A DNA stretch of 64,000 nucleotides from Elephas maximus indicus (lineage: Eukaryota > Chordata > Mammalia > Proboscidea > Elephantidae): the NCBI RefSeq assembly GCF_024166365.1, contig NC_064826.1:19120001-19184000 (forward strand). The letters run 5' to 3'. Made by a program: the position numbers and the translations under genes. Under the pieces are notes generated by a model, which was given only the letters and a program-made list of their open reading frames with translations, searched no databases and was not told where the DNA came from. This document shows positions 52,509 to 63,313 of the stretch, in pieces. Each line of letters opens with the position of its first letter. Within the stretch, counting starts at the first letter, position 1.

Positions 52509-53845
52509 CCAGGGCCTTTTTTTGTTGGCATTTTTTTTTTTTTCTTAAATTACCTTTTCAATCTCTCCTCTTGTTATTGGTCTGTTCAGATTTTCGACAT
52601 CATTTTTAGTTTGGGTACGTAGTGTGTTTCTAGAAATTTGTCCATTCTAGGTTTTCAAATTTGTTGGAGTATACCAAAACCATAACCAAACCGATTCCAT
52701 TCCAACTCAAAGTGACCCTACAGTACAGAGCAGAACTGCCCCATAGAGTTTCCAAGGAGCACCTGGTGGATTCGAACTGTGGACCCTTTGATTACAAGCC
52801 TTAACACTTAACTGCTATGCCGCCAGGGTTTCCTGTTGGAGTGTAGTTTTTCATAATACTCTGTTATGATCCTTTTTGTTTCAGCTGAGTCTGTTGTAAT
52901 GTCCCCTGTTTCATTTCTTATTTGGATTATTTGCATCCTTTCCTGTTTTTGTTTTGTCACTTTGGCTAGTGATTGGTCGATTTTGTTGATTCTTTCAAAG
53001 AATCAACTTTTGGTTTTATTGATTCTATTGTTTTTCTCTGCTCTACTTCATGTATTTCTGCACTGATCTTTATTATTTCTTTTCTTCTGGTGGCTGTGGG
53101 CTTCTTTTGCTGTTCTCTTTCTGTTTGTTCAAGGTTTAGCTAAACTTTGGTTTTGTCCCTTCTTTTTTGAGGACTGTCTTTGCTGTATCTCAGAGGTTTT
53201 GATATGATGTGTTTTCATTATTGTTTGATTCTAGGATTTTTTTTTTATTCCATATCTGATCTCTTCTATTACCCAGTAGTTTTTTAGCAGGGTATTATTC
53301 AGTTTCCGTATAATTGATTTTTTTTCCCTTACTTTTCCTGTTGTCAATTTATGCTTCGATGTCATTGTGTTCAGACAAGACACTTTTTTCTATTTCAGTG
53401 TTTTGGATCTTGCTGAGGTTTGCCCTATTGCTTATGATATGGTCTAGTCTGGAGAATGTTCTGTATGCATTGGAAAAGAATGTGTACTTTGCAGTTGTTG
53501 GGTGGATTGTCCTATATATTTCTATGAGGTCAAGTTGCGTGATTGTGCCCTTTAGCTCTCCCGTATCTTTGCTGAGTTTCTTTCTAAATGTTCTGTCCTT
53601 TACTTGTGTTGCTGTCTCCTAATATAATTGTGTAACTGTCAATTTCTCTTTTCACTGCTGTTAGAGTTTGTTTTATGTATTTCGGAGCCCTGTCATTGGA
53701 TATGTAGATGTTTATTATGGTTAAGTCTTCATGATGGAGCATCCCTTTAATCACTACATAGTGCCCTTCTTTGTCTTTTATGGTGGATTTTGTTTTTGAA
53801 AATCTATTTCATCTGAGATTTATATGGCCACTCCTGCTCTTTTTT
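52509..53845 (-). mobile_element. Old L1 copy B, segment 3 (N-terminal ORF2)
   Basis: Resumes with CCAGGGCCTTTTTTTGTTGG, continuing from 44,989. Degraded endonuclease/RT-linker sequence: antisense text matches L1-a 2,290-3,470. One AfroSINE lies inside. It stops at ACTCCTGCTCTTTTTT (53,830), the left target duplication of the next insertion. Confidence 0.87.
52674..52833 (-). mobile_element. AfroSINE (minus) inside old L1, with target-site duplication
   Basis: Tail ccaaaccgattccattccaa to head tatgccgccagggtttcc. The flanking duplication TGTTGGAGTATA (52,662) / TGTTGGAGTGTA (52,834) is in the old L1. Confidence 0.93.
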
Positions 53846-54300
53846 TTTCTCCCTTTTTTAATGTTCTTTTTTCATTAAAAAAATTTTTTTTATATTGTGC
53901 TTTAAGTGAAAGTTTACAAATCAAATCAGTCTCTCATATAAAAATTTATGTACACCTTGCTATGCACTCCTAACTGCTCTCCCCCGAATGAGATAGCATA
54001 CTCCTTCTCTCCACCCTATATTCCCCATGTCCATTCAGCCAGCTTCTGTACCCCTCTGCCTTCTCATCCCCCTCCAGACAGGAGCTGCCCGCATAGTCTC
54101 ATGTGTATGCTTGAGCTAAGAAGCTCACTCCTCACCAGTATCATTTTCTGTCTTACAGTCCAGTCCAACCCCTGTCTGAAGAGTTGGCTTTGGGAATGAT
54201 TCCAGTCTTGGGCTAACAGAAGGTCTGGGGTCTTGACCTCTGGGGTCCTTCCAGTCTCAGTCAGACCATTAAGTCTTGTCTTTTTATGAGTATTTGAGGT
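53846..54300 (-). mobile_element. L1 3'-end fragment (5'-truncated insertion)
   Basis: About 450 bp of the L1 3' UTR of the L1-b/c type (ttgtgctttaagtgaaagtttac, ctccagacaggagctgcc, cagtcagaccattaagtc). The flanks ACTCCTGCTCTTTTTT (53,830) and ACTCTTGCTCTTTTTT (54,301) are a target-site duplication. Confidence 0.9.
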
Positions 54301-57300
54301 ACTCTTGCTCTTTTTTGGTAGCTGTTTGCTTGATACATTTTTTTCCATCCTTGATTTTTAATAACTTTACATCTTTCCTTCTGAGGTGTGTCTCTTGTAG
54401 ACAGCATATTGATGCACTCTGTTTTTTAAAATTCATTCTGCCCATCTCTGTCTTTTTATGGGTGCATTTAGGCCATTTACATTCAGTGTAATTATTGATA
54501 GGTGTGAGTTGATTGCTGTCATTTTGTAGTGCTTTTTTTGGTGGTGCTGATGTTTTCTTTGTTCCTCTTACTCTCCTGTGCTGAATTCCTTTTTGTTGGT
54601 GGATTTCGTTTTTGTAGATTTTGTTTTTATTGAGACTTTATGTTTTTCTTCTTTATTTTGATGAGTAGTTCTGTTAACTTTCTTTGTGGTTACCTTGAAG
54701 TTTACACGTATCTTCTTAGGTTTGAACCAGTCTATTATTACTTGGTATCACTTTGCCTACCTCTCTGTTAGAACGTTCTGTACCAATACCATTTAGTCTC
54801 TCTTTTATTGTTCTGACATTGTTTTTATTTACAGATTAACCTCTCTAGATCCCTGTTGTATTTCTTTTGGTTTTGGCTAGTCCTTGAGAGTTTATTTCCT
54901 GGGTTGGTATCTGGCTTGTACAATCTTATGTCCTAGATTCAGGCTGTGGTTTGATGTTTGTTCTCAGATTGCAGGACTCCTGTTAATAATTCTTCTAAGT
55001 TTGGTTTGGTTTTACATATTCTCTTAATTTCTATTTCTCTGGAAATGTCCTAGTTTCACCATTATATTTGAATGAGAGTTTTGCAGGATATATTATTCTT
55101 GGTTGACAATTTTTTCCTTTCAAGGTTTTATATATGTCATCCCACCATTGTGTTTCCTGCCCAGTTTCTGTTGAATAATGGAGTCTTCTTGTTTCTCCTC
55201 TGTATGTGACTTTTCCTTTTTCTTGAGCTGCTCTCAGGATTTTTTCTTTGTCTTTGGTTTTAGCGAGGGTGATTATGATACACTTTGGTGATTTTCTTTT
55301 GGGGTCTCTCCTATATGGAGTTCGTTGAGCTTCTTAGATGGTCACCTTTTCATCTTTCATGATATTAGGGAAGTTTTCTGTCAGCAGTTCTTCAATGATC
55401 CTCTCTATTTTCAGTTTTCTCCCCCTTTTGTGGAACTCTGATCATGTGCAAATTTTTGGTTTTGATCGTACCCCACATAATTCTCATGGTTTCTTCATTT
55501 TTCTTTGTTCTTTTTTTTTCTGATTTTTCCTCAGACAGAGTTGTATCCAAGTGTTTTGTCTTCAATTTCGCTGATCATGTCTTCATCATTTCACACCTGC
55601 TCCTCAGCCCTTCTGTGACACTGCCCATTTCTGGAATTTTGTTGCTTATCTTTTGGTTTCTAATTATTGTGTTTGCATGATTTCTAGTTGCAAATTTATT
55701 TTGGCATTTTGTTCCTGTGTTATTTTCCTGAACTCTTCCATTTTTTGTCTGTATTTTCTATGAATTTGTCTGCTTTTTCCATAAATTTGTCTATTTTTTC
55801 CTCATTTTTGTCTGCTTTTTGCTTCAGCTGTTGGATTGTTCTGAATATTAGAGATTTGAATTCCCCGTCAGGTAGTTCTAGTGCCTTTTCTTCTACTGGA
55901 AAGTCATCTGGTGTTTTATTTTAGACTGCTACTGGAAACATCCTGTCCTTTTTTTTTTTTTGTATGTTTTGATATTGTCTGTTGTCTTTGGGACATTTGG
56001 TAGTTATTTTCTTTATTTATTCATTGTACATCTGTTTGTTTCATCCTGGTGTTTTGTTTTATTTGGTTATTTCTGAGCAGGTGGGCTGTGCATTCTTTGC
56101 CATTGCTCATCTGTGGTCACAATGCCTTTCACCTCCTTGTCCAATGGGCAGGGCGAGTTGCTTAGCAATGGTGCAGCAGGGCAAGTCCAGCTGAGGGGGA
56201 GGGGCTGGGATGGGTTGTTTGTGGCACGCACTAGGGCCAATAGGGAGGGCCAGAAATCAGTGCTGGGCAGATTCTGATAGGTCGTGCCTGTGCTGCTCAA
56301 GGGTATGATGTTCAGTGCACAGTGCAGGCAGGCAGGAAGGAGGGGGCAGGTTGTGATGTGTGGGGCTAATATGGGTATGGGAAAGAGGAGGGAGAGGAGA
56401 GAGAAACAGGAGCCAAAAACAAACAGAAAAAATGTGCTAAGGGAGCTTGCCGTTGGAGTGGAGAGATGGAAAACCAAGAAATGGAGAAAAACAAAAAAGA
56501 GGAAAAAAAAGGAAGAAAATCTAGATGAAAATTCGGTAAAAAAGCAAAGCCCCCAGGGTCCCACTGGTGTGGCTGTAAAGACTGGGGAAGTTGCTCCCAG
56601 GCTGTGCAGTATAGCCTGGCTAGAGGTGGTATAGATGTCATACTGCACCAGGTATTCAGGAGTCAGGAAAAGGAAGTATGTATAGAGAGATGAGAACTAA
56701 GAAATGGAGACAGACAGAAAGGAAAAAAGAGAGAATAAAAACAAACAAAGAAAAAAATGCCCCCCAGGGGTGCGCAGACTGGGAAACTGGCTTCTAAGCC
56801 ATGCAGTGCAGCCCAGCTAGAAGGGGCTGTGAAGCCACAAAAAGAAAAAGAAATAAACAGAACAAAGCAAAACAAAAAAGAAAGCCCTGGGTATCCCACC
56901 AGTGTGGTGTTGCAGGCTGGGGGAGTGGTTACCCAGTCGAGTGGTGCTTCACAGCCTTTCAAGGAGAAGCAAAGATGGCACATGGAAGTCAGGTGTTCAA
57001 TAGAAAGGATGGGGAGGTGGTCGGAGGCATGGAAGAAACCTCTAGAAACAGAAAAAAGCAACATCAGCAACTGACAAATGGCACTCAGGAAGCCAGCCCG
57101 TGTGGAAGAGATGAATGCAAGTGGTCTGGGGGCCAAAACAGATGTCTTCTGGCCAAGAGACTGTAACTGGCGGGAACCAAAGGAGGCCAGTGCTGGAGGG
57201 AGGGAGGGACAGTGGGTAGTGGGAAAGCATATATCGCTTGTTACTGGGTGCTCTGTCTCCTGCTGGGACCTTTGTGAAGCTGCTTTCCCGTACTCCCTGT

Positions 57301-57760
57301 CTTCTGATATTTGATGTGGACGGAGTGAATCCAGGTGGCACGGACGCTGCATTCCCCAGCCGTCTGAGCCACTGCCCTCAGCCAGGGGGCACAGAGGTAG
57401 AGCAGCAGGGAGATGATGTGGGGTGGGAAAGCATGTATTGCTGGTTACTGGGTGCTTTGTCTCCTGCTGGAAGTCTGCGAAGCTGCTGTCCCAGTGCTTC
57501 CTGTCTGCCGATCTCCGACAGGCATCCAGATGGCATATCCGTGCTGTGTTAGCTTGTAGGGGACCTCAGCACATATCTCTCCTTGGTCTCTTTTCTGTCA
57601 GTGTCTTATTCCATTTGGTGTTTGGCTGAGTTCTTTATCTCTTCATTTGACACTTTGGGTTCCAAGAATGATGTTTTTCTCTGTTTTACTTAGTTTTTTG
57701 AGTCTTTGCTGTGGGATGGCGTGGTGCTTCTGTCTGTGGCGCCATGTTGGCCAAAGATCC
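54301..57760 (-). mobile_element. Old L1 copy B, segment 4 (ORF2 start, ORF1, 5' UTR)
   Basis: Colinear with old L1 copy A (6,723-10,178) over its full 3.45 kb, ending near 57,760 with the antisense 5' end (gccatgttggccaaagatcc). It includes an ORF1 remnant (about 55,340-55,900), a purine-rich 5' UTR (about 56,370-56,900) and two related segments 204 bp apart (TTACTGGGTGCT at 57,241 and 57,445). Open frames of up to 229 codons in the 5' UTR have no known protein similarity and are treated as chance. Confidence 0.87.
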
Positions 57761-57911
57761 TCTAGCAACATTTTGTTGCTGGCACCATATGTATTCTCTA
57801 AGATGATACTTTCTCTATAGTTCTCCTCACTTCTTTCTGAACCCTCACCGGATTTGCCTTTGACATCCATAATTGTACCAACGGTCTCTTCAAACAATCT
57901 AGGCTTTTACT
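57761..57911 (-). mobile_element. MaLR internal region, middle piece
   Basis: A 150-bp sliver (ttctgaaccctcaccggatt, tgcctttgacatccataatt, ctcttcaaacaatctaggct) of the MaLR internal sequence, left between the old L1 and the RTE insertions. Confidence 0.7.
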
Positions 57912-58572
57912 ATTTTTGTTGTTAGGTGCCATTGAGTTGGTTCCAACTCATAGCAACCCTATGTACAACAGAACAAAACACTGCCAGGCCCTAGGCCATC
58001 ACCACGATCGTTGCTCTGCTTGAGCCCATTGTAGCCCCTATGTCAATCCATCTTGTTGAGAGCCTTCTTCTTTTTCGCTGACCCTTTACTTTACCAAACA
58101 TAATGTCCTTCTCCAGGGACTGATTGTACCTGATAACATGACCCAAGTACATGAGATGAAGTCTCGTCATCCTTGGTTCTAAGGATCTTTCTGGCTGTAC
58201 TTTTTCCTAGGCAGATGTGTTTGTTCTTGTGGCAGGTATGTTCTGTATCCTTCACCAACACCATAATTCAAAGGCATCAATTCTTCTGTAGTCTTCCTTA
58301 TTCATTGTCCAGCTTTCGCATGTATATGAGGTAATTGAAAACACCGTGGCTTAGGTCAGGTACACCTTAGTCCTTAAAGTGATTTCTTTGCTCTTTTAAC
58401 ACTTCAGAGAGGTCTTTTGCAGCACATTTGCCCAATGCGGTGTGTCGTTTGATTTCTTGACAGCTGCTTCCATGGGTGTTGATTGTGGATCCAAGTAGAA
58501 TGAAATCCTTGACAACCTCAATCTTTTCTCCGTTTATCATGATGTTGCTTATTGGTCCAGCTGTGAGGATTT

Positions 58573-59151
58573 TTATTTTCTTATGTTGAGGTATAATCCA
58601 TACTGAAGGCTGTAGTCTCTGATCATCAGTAAGTGCTTCAAGTCTTCTCCACTTTCAGCAAGCAAGGTTGTGTTATTTGCATATCGCAGGTTGTTAATAA
58701 GTCTTCCACCAATCTTGATGCTGTGTTCTTGTTCATATAGTCCAGTTTCTGTGATTATTTGCTCAGCGTACAGATTGAATAAGTATGGTGAGAGGATACA
58801 ACCCTGACACACACCTTTCCTGATTTTAAACCACTGAGTATCCTCTTGTTCTGTTCGAACAACTACCTCTTGGTCTATGTACAGGTTCCTCATGAGCACA
58901 ATTAAGTGTTCTGGAATTCCTGTTCTTTGCAGTGTTATCCACAGTTTGTTATGATCCACACAGTCAAATGCCTTTGCATAGTCAATAAAATGCAGGTAAA
59001 CATCTTTCTGGTATTCTCTGCTTTCAGCCAGGATCCATCTGACATCAGCAGTGATATTCCTTATTCCACATCCTCTTCTGAACCCAGCCTGAATTTCTGG
59101 CAGTTCCCTATCAATGTAGTGCTCCAACTGCTTTTGAATGATCTTCAGCAA
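58573..59151 (-). pseudogene. RTE reverse transcriptase remnant, catalytic box mutated
   Basis: 192-codon open block with the RTE/Bov-B RT signature: FIDYAKAFDCVDHNKLW, ERTGIPEH-like QRTGIPEHLIVLMRNLY, KGVCQGCILSPYLFNLYAE, LINNLRYANNTTLLAES. The catalytic box expected to be YADD reads YANN, so both aspartates are lost. Upstream coding sequence (59,370-59,155) is broken by a CA/TG repeat. The protein is dead. Confidence 0.9.
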
Positions 59152-59157
59152 AATTTA

Positions 59158-59225
59158 ACTTGTGTGTGATATTAATGATACTGTGTGTGTGTTTGTGTGT
59201 GTGTGTGATATTAATGATACTGTTC
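59158..59225. repeat. TG microsatellite with flanking 14-bp duplication inside RTE
   Basis: TGTGATATTAATGATACTGT occurs on both sides of a (TG)n run, consistent with a slippage or duplication event in the RTE coding region. Confidence 0.9.
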
Positions 59226-59515
59226 GATAATTTCCACATTCTTTTTGGAATGGGCACAAGTAGTCATCTCTTCCAGTCGATTGGCCAGGTCTTCCATATT
59301 TCTTGGCATAGATGAGTGAGTGCTTCCAGCGGTGCATCCCTTTGTTGAAACATCTCAATCGGTATTTCATCAGTTCCTGGAGTCTTGTTTTTTGCCAGTG
59401 CCTTCAGTGCAGCTTGGACTTCTTCCTTCAGTATCACTGGTTTTGATAATATGCTGCTTCCTGAAATGGTTGAAAGTTGACTAATTCTTTTTGGTAGAGT
59501 GACTCTGTGTATTCC

Positions 59516-59652
59516 TTCTATTTTAAGCTGCTTTTACTGGTAGTCGCTTTAAAACTTGTCCAGCCTCTATCCATTACCCAATTCCAAAACCACTGCCACG
59601 TTTTAGGTATTTATTAGAGCAGCACCCTCACTCACTTCTTGGTACCAAATTC
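59516..59652 (-). mobile_element. MaLR internal region, 5' start
   Basis: tccagcctctatccattacc, caattccaaaaccactgcca and, directly at the LTR edge, ttggtaccaaatt (antisense of the MaLR primer-binding/leader zone). It confirms that the LTR at 59,653-60,064 is the 5' LTR. Confidence 0.75.
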
Positions 59653-60064
59653 TGTCTTAGTTATCTAGTGCTGCTATAACAGGAATACCGTAAGTGTGCG
59701 GCTTTAACAAACAAATTTATTTTCCCACAGTTTAGGAGGCTAGAAGTCCGAATTCAGGGTACTGGCTCTAGGGGAAGGCTTTCTTTCTGTCGACTCTGGA
59801 GGAAGGTTCTTATCTCTTCTGAGCTTCTGCTCCTGGGCATTCTTCATGTGGCTTGGCATCCTCTTTTCCCCCATCTCTGTTTCTTTTGCTTGCTTGTTTA
59901 ATTTATTTTATATCTCAAAAGAAACTGACTCAAGGCATACCCTATGCTAATCCTATCTCGTTAATATAACAATAGAATCCATACCCAAATGGGATTATAA
60001 CCACAGGCATAGAGGTTAAAATTTACAACACATTTTATGGGGGTACACAGTTCAATCTATAACG
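59653..60064 (-). mobile_element. MaLR (MLT1-like) 5' LTR
   Basis: Antisense LTR of about 410 bp. It starts TGTCTTAGTTATCTAGTGCT and contains caaatttattttcccacag (reverse complement of an AATAAA-bearing R region) and aggaggctagaagtccgaa. It ends near ttcaatctataac. Termini and order match ERVL-MaLR LTRs of the MLT1 class. Confidence 0.75.
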
Positions 60065-60082
60065 CTAACCAAACTATTAGTT

Positions 60083-60128
60083 GTTCTTTGTTTTTAGTTT
60101 CCATCAAGTTGATTCTGACTCATGATGA
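60083..60128 (-). mobile_element. AfroSINE tail remnant
   Basis: A short piece (tccatcaagttgattctgac, tcatgatgac) resembling the AfroSINE 3' tail, at the junction between the MaLR LTR and ERV-L pol. Too short to be certain. Confidence 0.4.
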
Positions 60129-60129
60129 C

Positions 60130-63100
60130 TTCTACCCACGAATTAATGTAGATCTATACTACTTTCCATCTCACCTTCTCAACAAAATTACCAGCCAGCC
60201 ACTCTGCTCAAAATTCTGCCCATGGGGAAGTTTTCTGTTAACCACTGCCTTTCAGGGCCATCCTAGAGTATGGAGCTATAGTCTGCTTTTTTTGTGTATT
60301 ACAGAGCCACCTGTAAAACAGACCTGATTTTTTTTTTCTTCTTCAGTCAACTGGTCATAGGTGTAGGCTGATAGAGGGGGCAGTGTAGCAGTAATACTCA
60401 CTTGTTCATGTGGCTTACTTATGCCTTCAAGAGTTACCTTAGCCTGATCTCATATACTGCCTCCACTTGATGATGGAGAGCTGCTGCGCATACCCACCTT
60501 TGTGACCTAATGGCTAAAACAACATCTAGTACATGATGGGCAGTTTAGGTCACATGGCAACTTAGAGGCCATGGTCAAGCATTCAGTCTTCACTGTGGTC
60601 CAGTGCCATGCCAGAGGCGGTTTCTAAAAAGGAAGATTGTTATTTCAGAGAATAACACAGCTTTGCTCCAGAGTCCTAAAGGTCTACACTGTGATTCACC
60701 TGTAGGAATCTATTAAAGGTTCTATGTGCTACGAACACTTCAAAAACCATCCATCCACTGGGATATATGGCCTTAGTGGCAGAGTAGCTTACATGGCTGT
60801 CTTGTCCTGTTGCAGAGCCTACTCTTGTTCTGGGCCCAACTAAAAACTGGCAGTTTTATGAGTAAATGTGTTGGAGTAGCATACCCAAATGATGTATATA
60901 TTACCTCTAAAATCAAGGCCTCACAAGGTATTGTGCCTCTTTTCTAATGATAGGAAATATCAGATACAGAAATTTATTGTTTACATTGAAAAGAATATCT
61001 TTGCATGCACTGGACCTCTAGAAATTTCACCAAATTGAGAGGCCCCTTGATTTTTTTCCCACTCCAATACATGTGTCTTATCAGGGTGTCTAAGATAGCT
61101 GTTACTCTCTGCTTACCAAGTCAGATCAGCCTGATGTCATTGATGCAATGGACTAGTGTGATATCCTTTGGAATAGAGAGAGATGATCAAATCCCTGAAA
61201 CCTAGATTGTGACAGAAAGCCGGGGAGTTGATTTAGCCCCTGAGGTATTACAGTGAAGGTATATTGCTGGCCCTGCCTACTAAAAGCGAACTGCCTCTGG
61301 TGGTCTTTCCTAATAAATATAGAAGGGTCTATATCTATTAGATATAGTAGATATAGTTGCATATCAGGTGCCAGGGCATGTGTTTAATTGTTCTAGCAGT
61401 GAACTTACATTTGGAATAGCAGCCAACAGCAGTCACCATCTAGTTAAGGTTGCAGTAATCCAATGGTATTTTCTAAAATCTGTCTTCTATAAAAAAGAGC
61501 CAGATATTCCAGTTGAATGTAAACATTTTATGAATCACCACTTATATATCTTTCAAGTCCTTGGTGGTAGCACAGATTTCTGCAATCTTTGCAGGAGATT
61601 CAGTACTGCTTTCAGTTTACACTCTTGGTAGGTAGAGGCAGATCTACTGGCTTCCGTTTGGCCTTTGCTACCATAGTAATCCTTATTCCCTGGGTCGGGG
61701 AACCAGTGTGGGGATTCTGTCAGTTACTGAGTATGTCTGTTCTAATCATGCCTTCCAGAATTGGGGAAGTAACCACAGAGTAGCTTCAAGAACATACGGG
61801 GTTCACTGTGAGATGAATCTGAACCAAAACTCCATTAGTCACTTGAACTCCATTAGCCTCTGTTCTAATTGGTGGACTGCAGTGGCATTTTGGGTCAACC
61901 AAAATTAAGGTTAGTTAAGAGCCAGCTTTCTGTGATTTCTGAAAAATCTGGTTATTTTCCCTTCACAGTGCATAGTCACCCTGATGAGTCACTTGGGGGA
62001 GGTTGTGAGAAGATTTATGGTGTCAATTTTTGTCAGTGTCTTTCTTTAAGGGAATTCCTCCTCTCTTGTATTCAAGTTCTTCATCTGTGAACTGACTCAT
62101 TTTTGGGAATTGATTGATGGGCTGTGACTCTCTATTGTGGTGATTCAAGTCAAACTTCATTTTCCAGACCAAGAGTTGAGACTTTAGAAAGCTGCCCTTC
62201 TATTCCAGTCCGAGGACACCATAGTCAGTTAGCCAGTGCCAAAGATCTCTGAGTTAAGCATTTTGATTACTGCTTTGGCTCATTTGGTGCCCATTACACT
62301 AGCTACACCAACTGTGGCTCTGGCAGTTAAGCGCTACCATTTGGCCCCCACCACACCAGGATGTCATCATCATCTTTGAATTGGGGGTGATCAGTTTAAT
62401 TGCAGCCCTTCCACGTCATTTATTTCCTGTAGAGAATAGCCACCTCAGAAGTCTTCAAGGATGCTGGGGCTCACCCCTTCGAAGTATTTCTGAAAGCCTC
62501 GGGGAGGGCAGTGTTCTCTGGAGCCTTGGCAAACATAGGGAGTGGGTAAACTTGTCTTACATGATAAACTCATGTTAGTATTCTTGTTGCCTTAATCCTT
62601 TAAATGCCTTCCCTCTACTATATTCCAAGGAAGTTCTGGCATTTCAACTTCATTCAGTGAAGGCCACCTTTGGGTCCAGGTTTTAATCAATCAGCCAAAT
62701 AGTTAGATCCATTTCCAGCTGCTCATACTAACACATAGAATCCAGAATCTTTGCATAGTGCACCGTTATCAAAGTCCTGACTTCAACATAAACATTCCCT
62801 GCAAGGTTGTAAATTGAATTTGCATTGTAATTCAGCCACCTGCAGGATATGCTTTTCAGAAATATTGGCCCTGTGGCCACATTCGATAGGACTGTTACCT
62901 CAGAATATCCCCTGTCCCTTTCTCAGACCAAGAGCTGAGAATTTAAAACTCTGAGCTCATCATTTTCTTTCCCCAAGCCAATTGCCGTCTAGTTGATTCT
63001 GACTCATGGTGACCCCATGAGCCAGCTCACTTAAAAGTAACTAATTATTATGAAACTTTTTTCACTGAAATGTTCTATGGCAGCAACTACTTGGTTACCC

Positions 63101-63313
63101 AAAGCCTTGTCTTCTTTAAGTCCTTGATTCTATAAGTCCTTATCTATAGGGAATAACTTAAGTAACTATTGTACCATTACATACCATGAACTACCAATGT
63201 CCCCATTACCACTGGAAACAGGGTCATTAATGCCACTAATCAAACCAGAGAACCAGTTTCAGATTCCATCCTTAAGGCTCTGTTTGATTTTAATCACTTC
63301 TCGTACCGATAAT
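60130..63313 (-). pseudogene. ERV-L internal region: leader, gag and pol up to RNase H, decayed
   Basis: Minus-strand ERV-L sequence. Near the LTR, the antisense leader ctcgtaccgat follows at about 63,300. Clear pol signatures: RT segment FAFSRQGQQYTFTVIPQG within 61,153-61,362, followed by the RT active-site box, which reads CINDI near 61,145-61,130 instead of the expected Y-I/V-D-D. KFLEVQ follows near 61,015, and the linker/RNase H zone (SGGSI-DQAKVTLEG, YDQLTEE) is near 60,500-60,345. Dense stops. It connects with 31,300-32,968 across the MaLR insertion. The gag half (61,400-63,300) is too eroded for me to place domains. Confidence 0.78.
62974..63020 (-). mobile_element. AfroSINE/RTE tail fragment
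   Basis: ccgtctagttgattctgact followed by catggtgacccc matches the shared AfroSINE/RTE 3' tail. Only about 45 bp remain. Confidence 0.5.

Larger units (their letters stand above)
57912..59515 (-). mobile_element. RTE (Bov-B-like) LINE, 5'-truncated
   Basis: A 1.6-kb RTE element in minus orientation. The 3' end is at about 57,912 (tgttgttaggtgccattgag) and coding sequence extends to about 59,515. The clade is identified from its RT (58,573-59,151). It lies inside the MaLR internal region, which continues on both sides. Confidence 0.88.

Noticed and set aside
56663-57352. 229-codon minus-strand open frame
   Set aside because: It lies in the 5' UTR of old L1 copy B, with no similarity to L1 ORF0/ORF1 or other proteins that I recognise; copy A does not preserve it as one frame.
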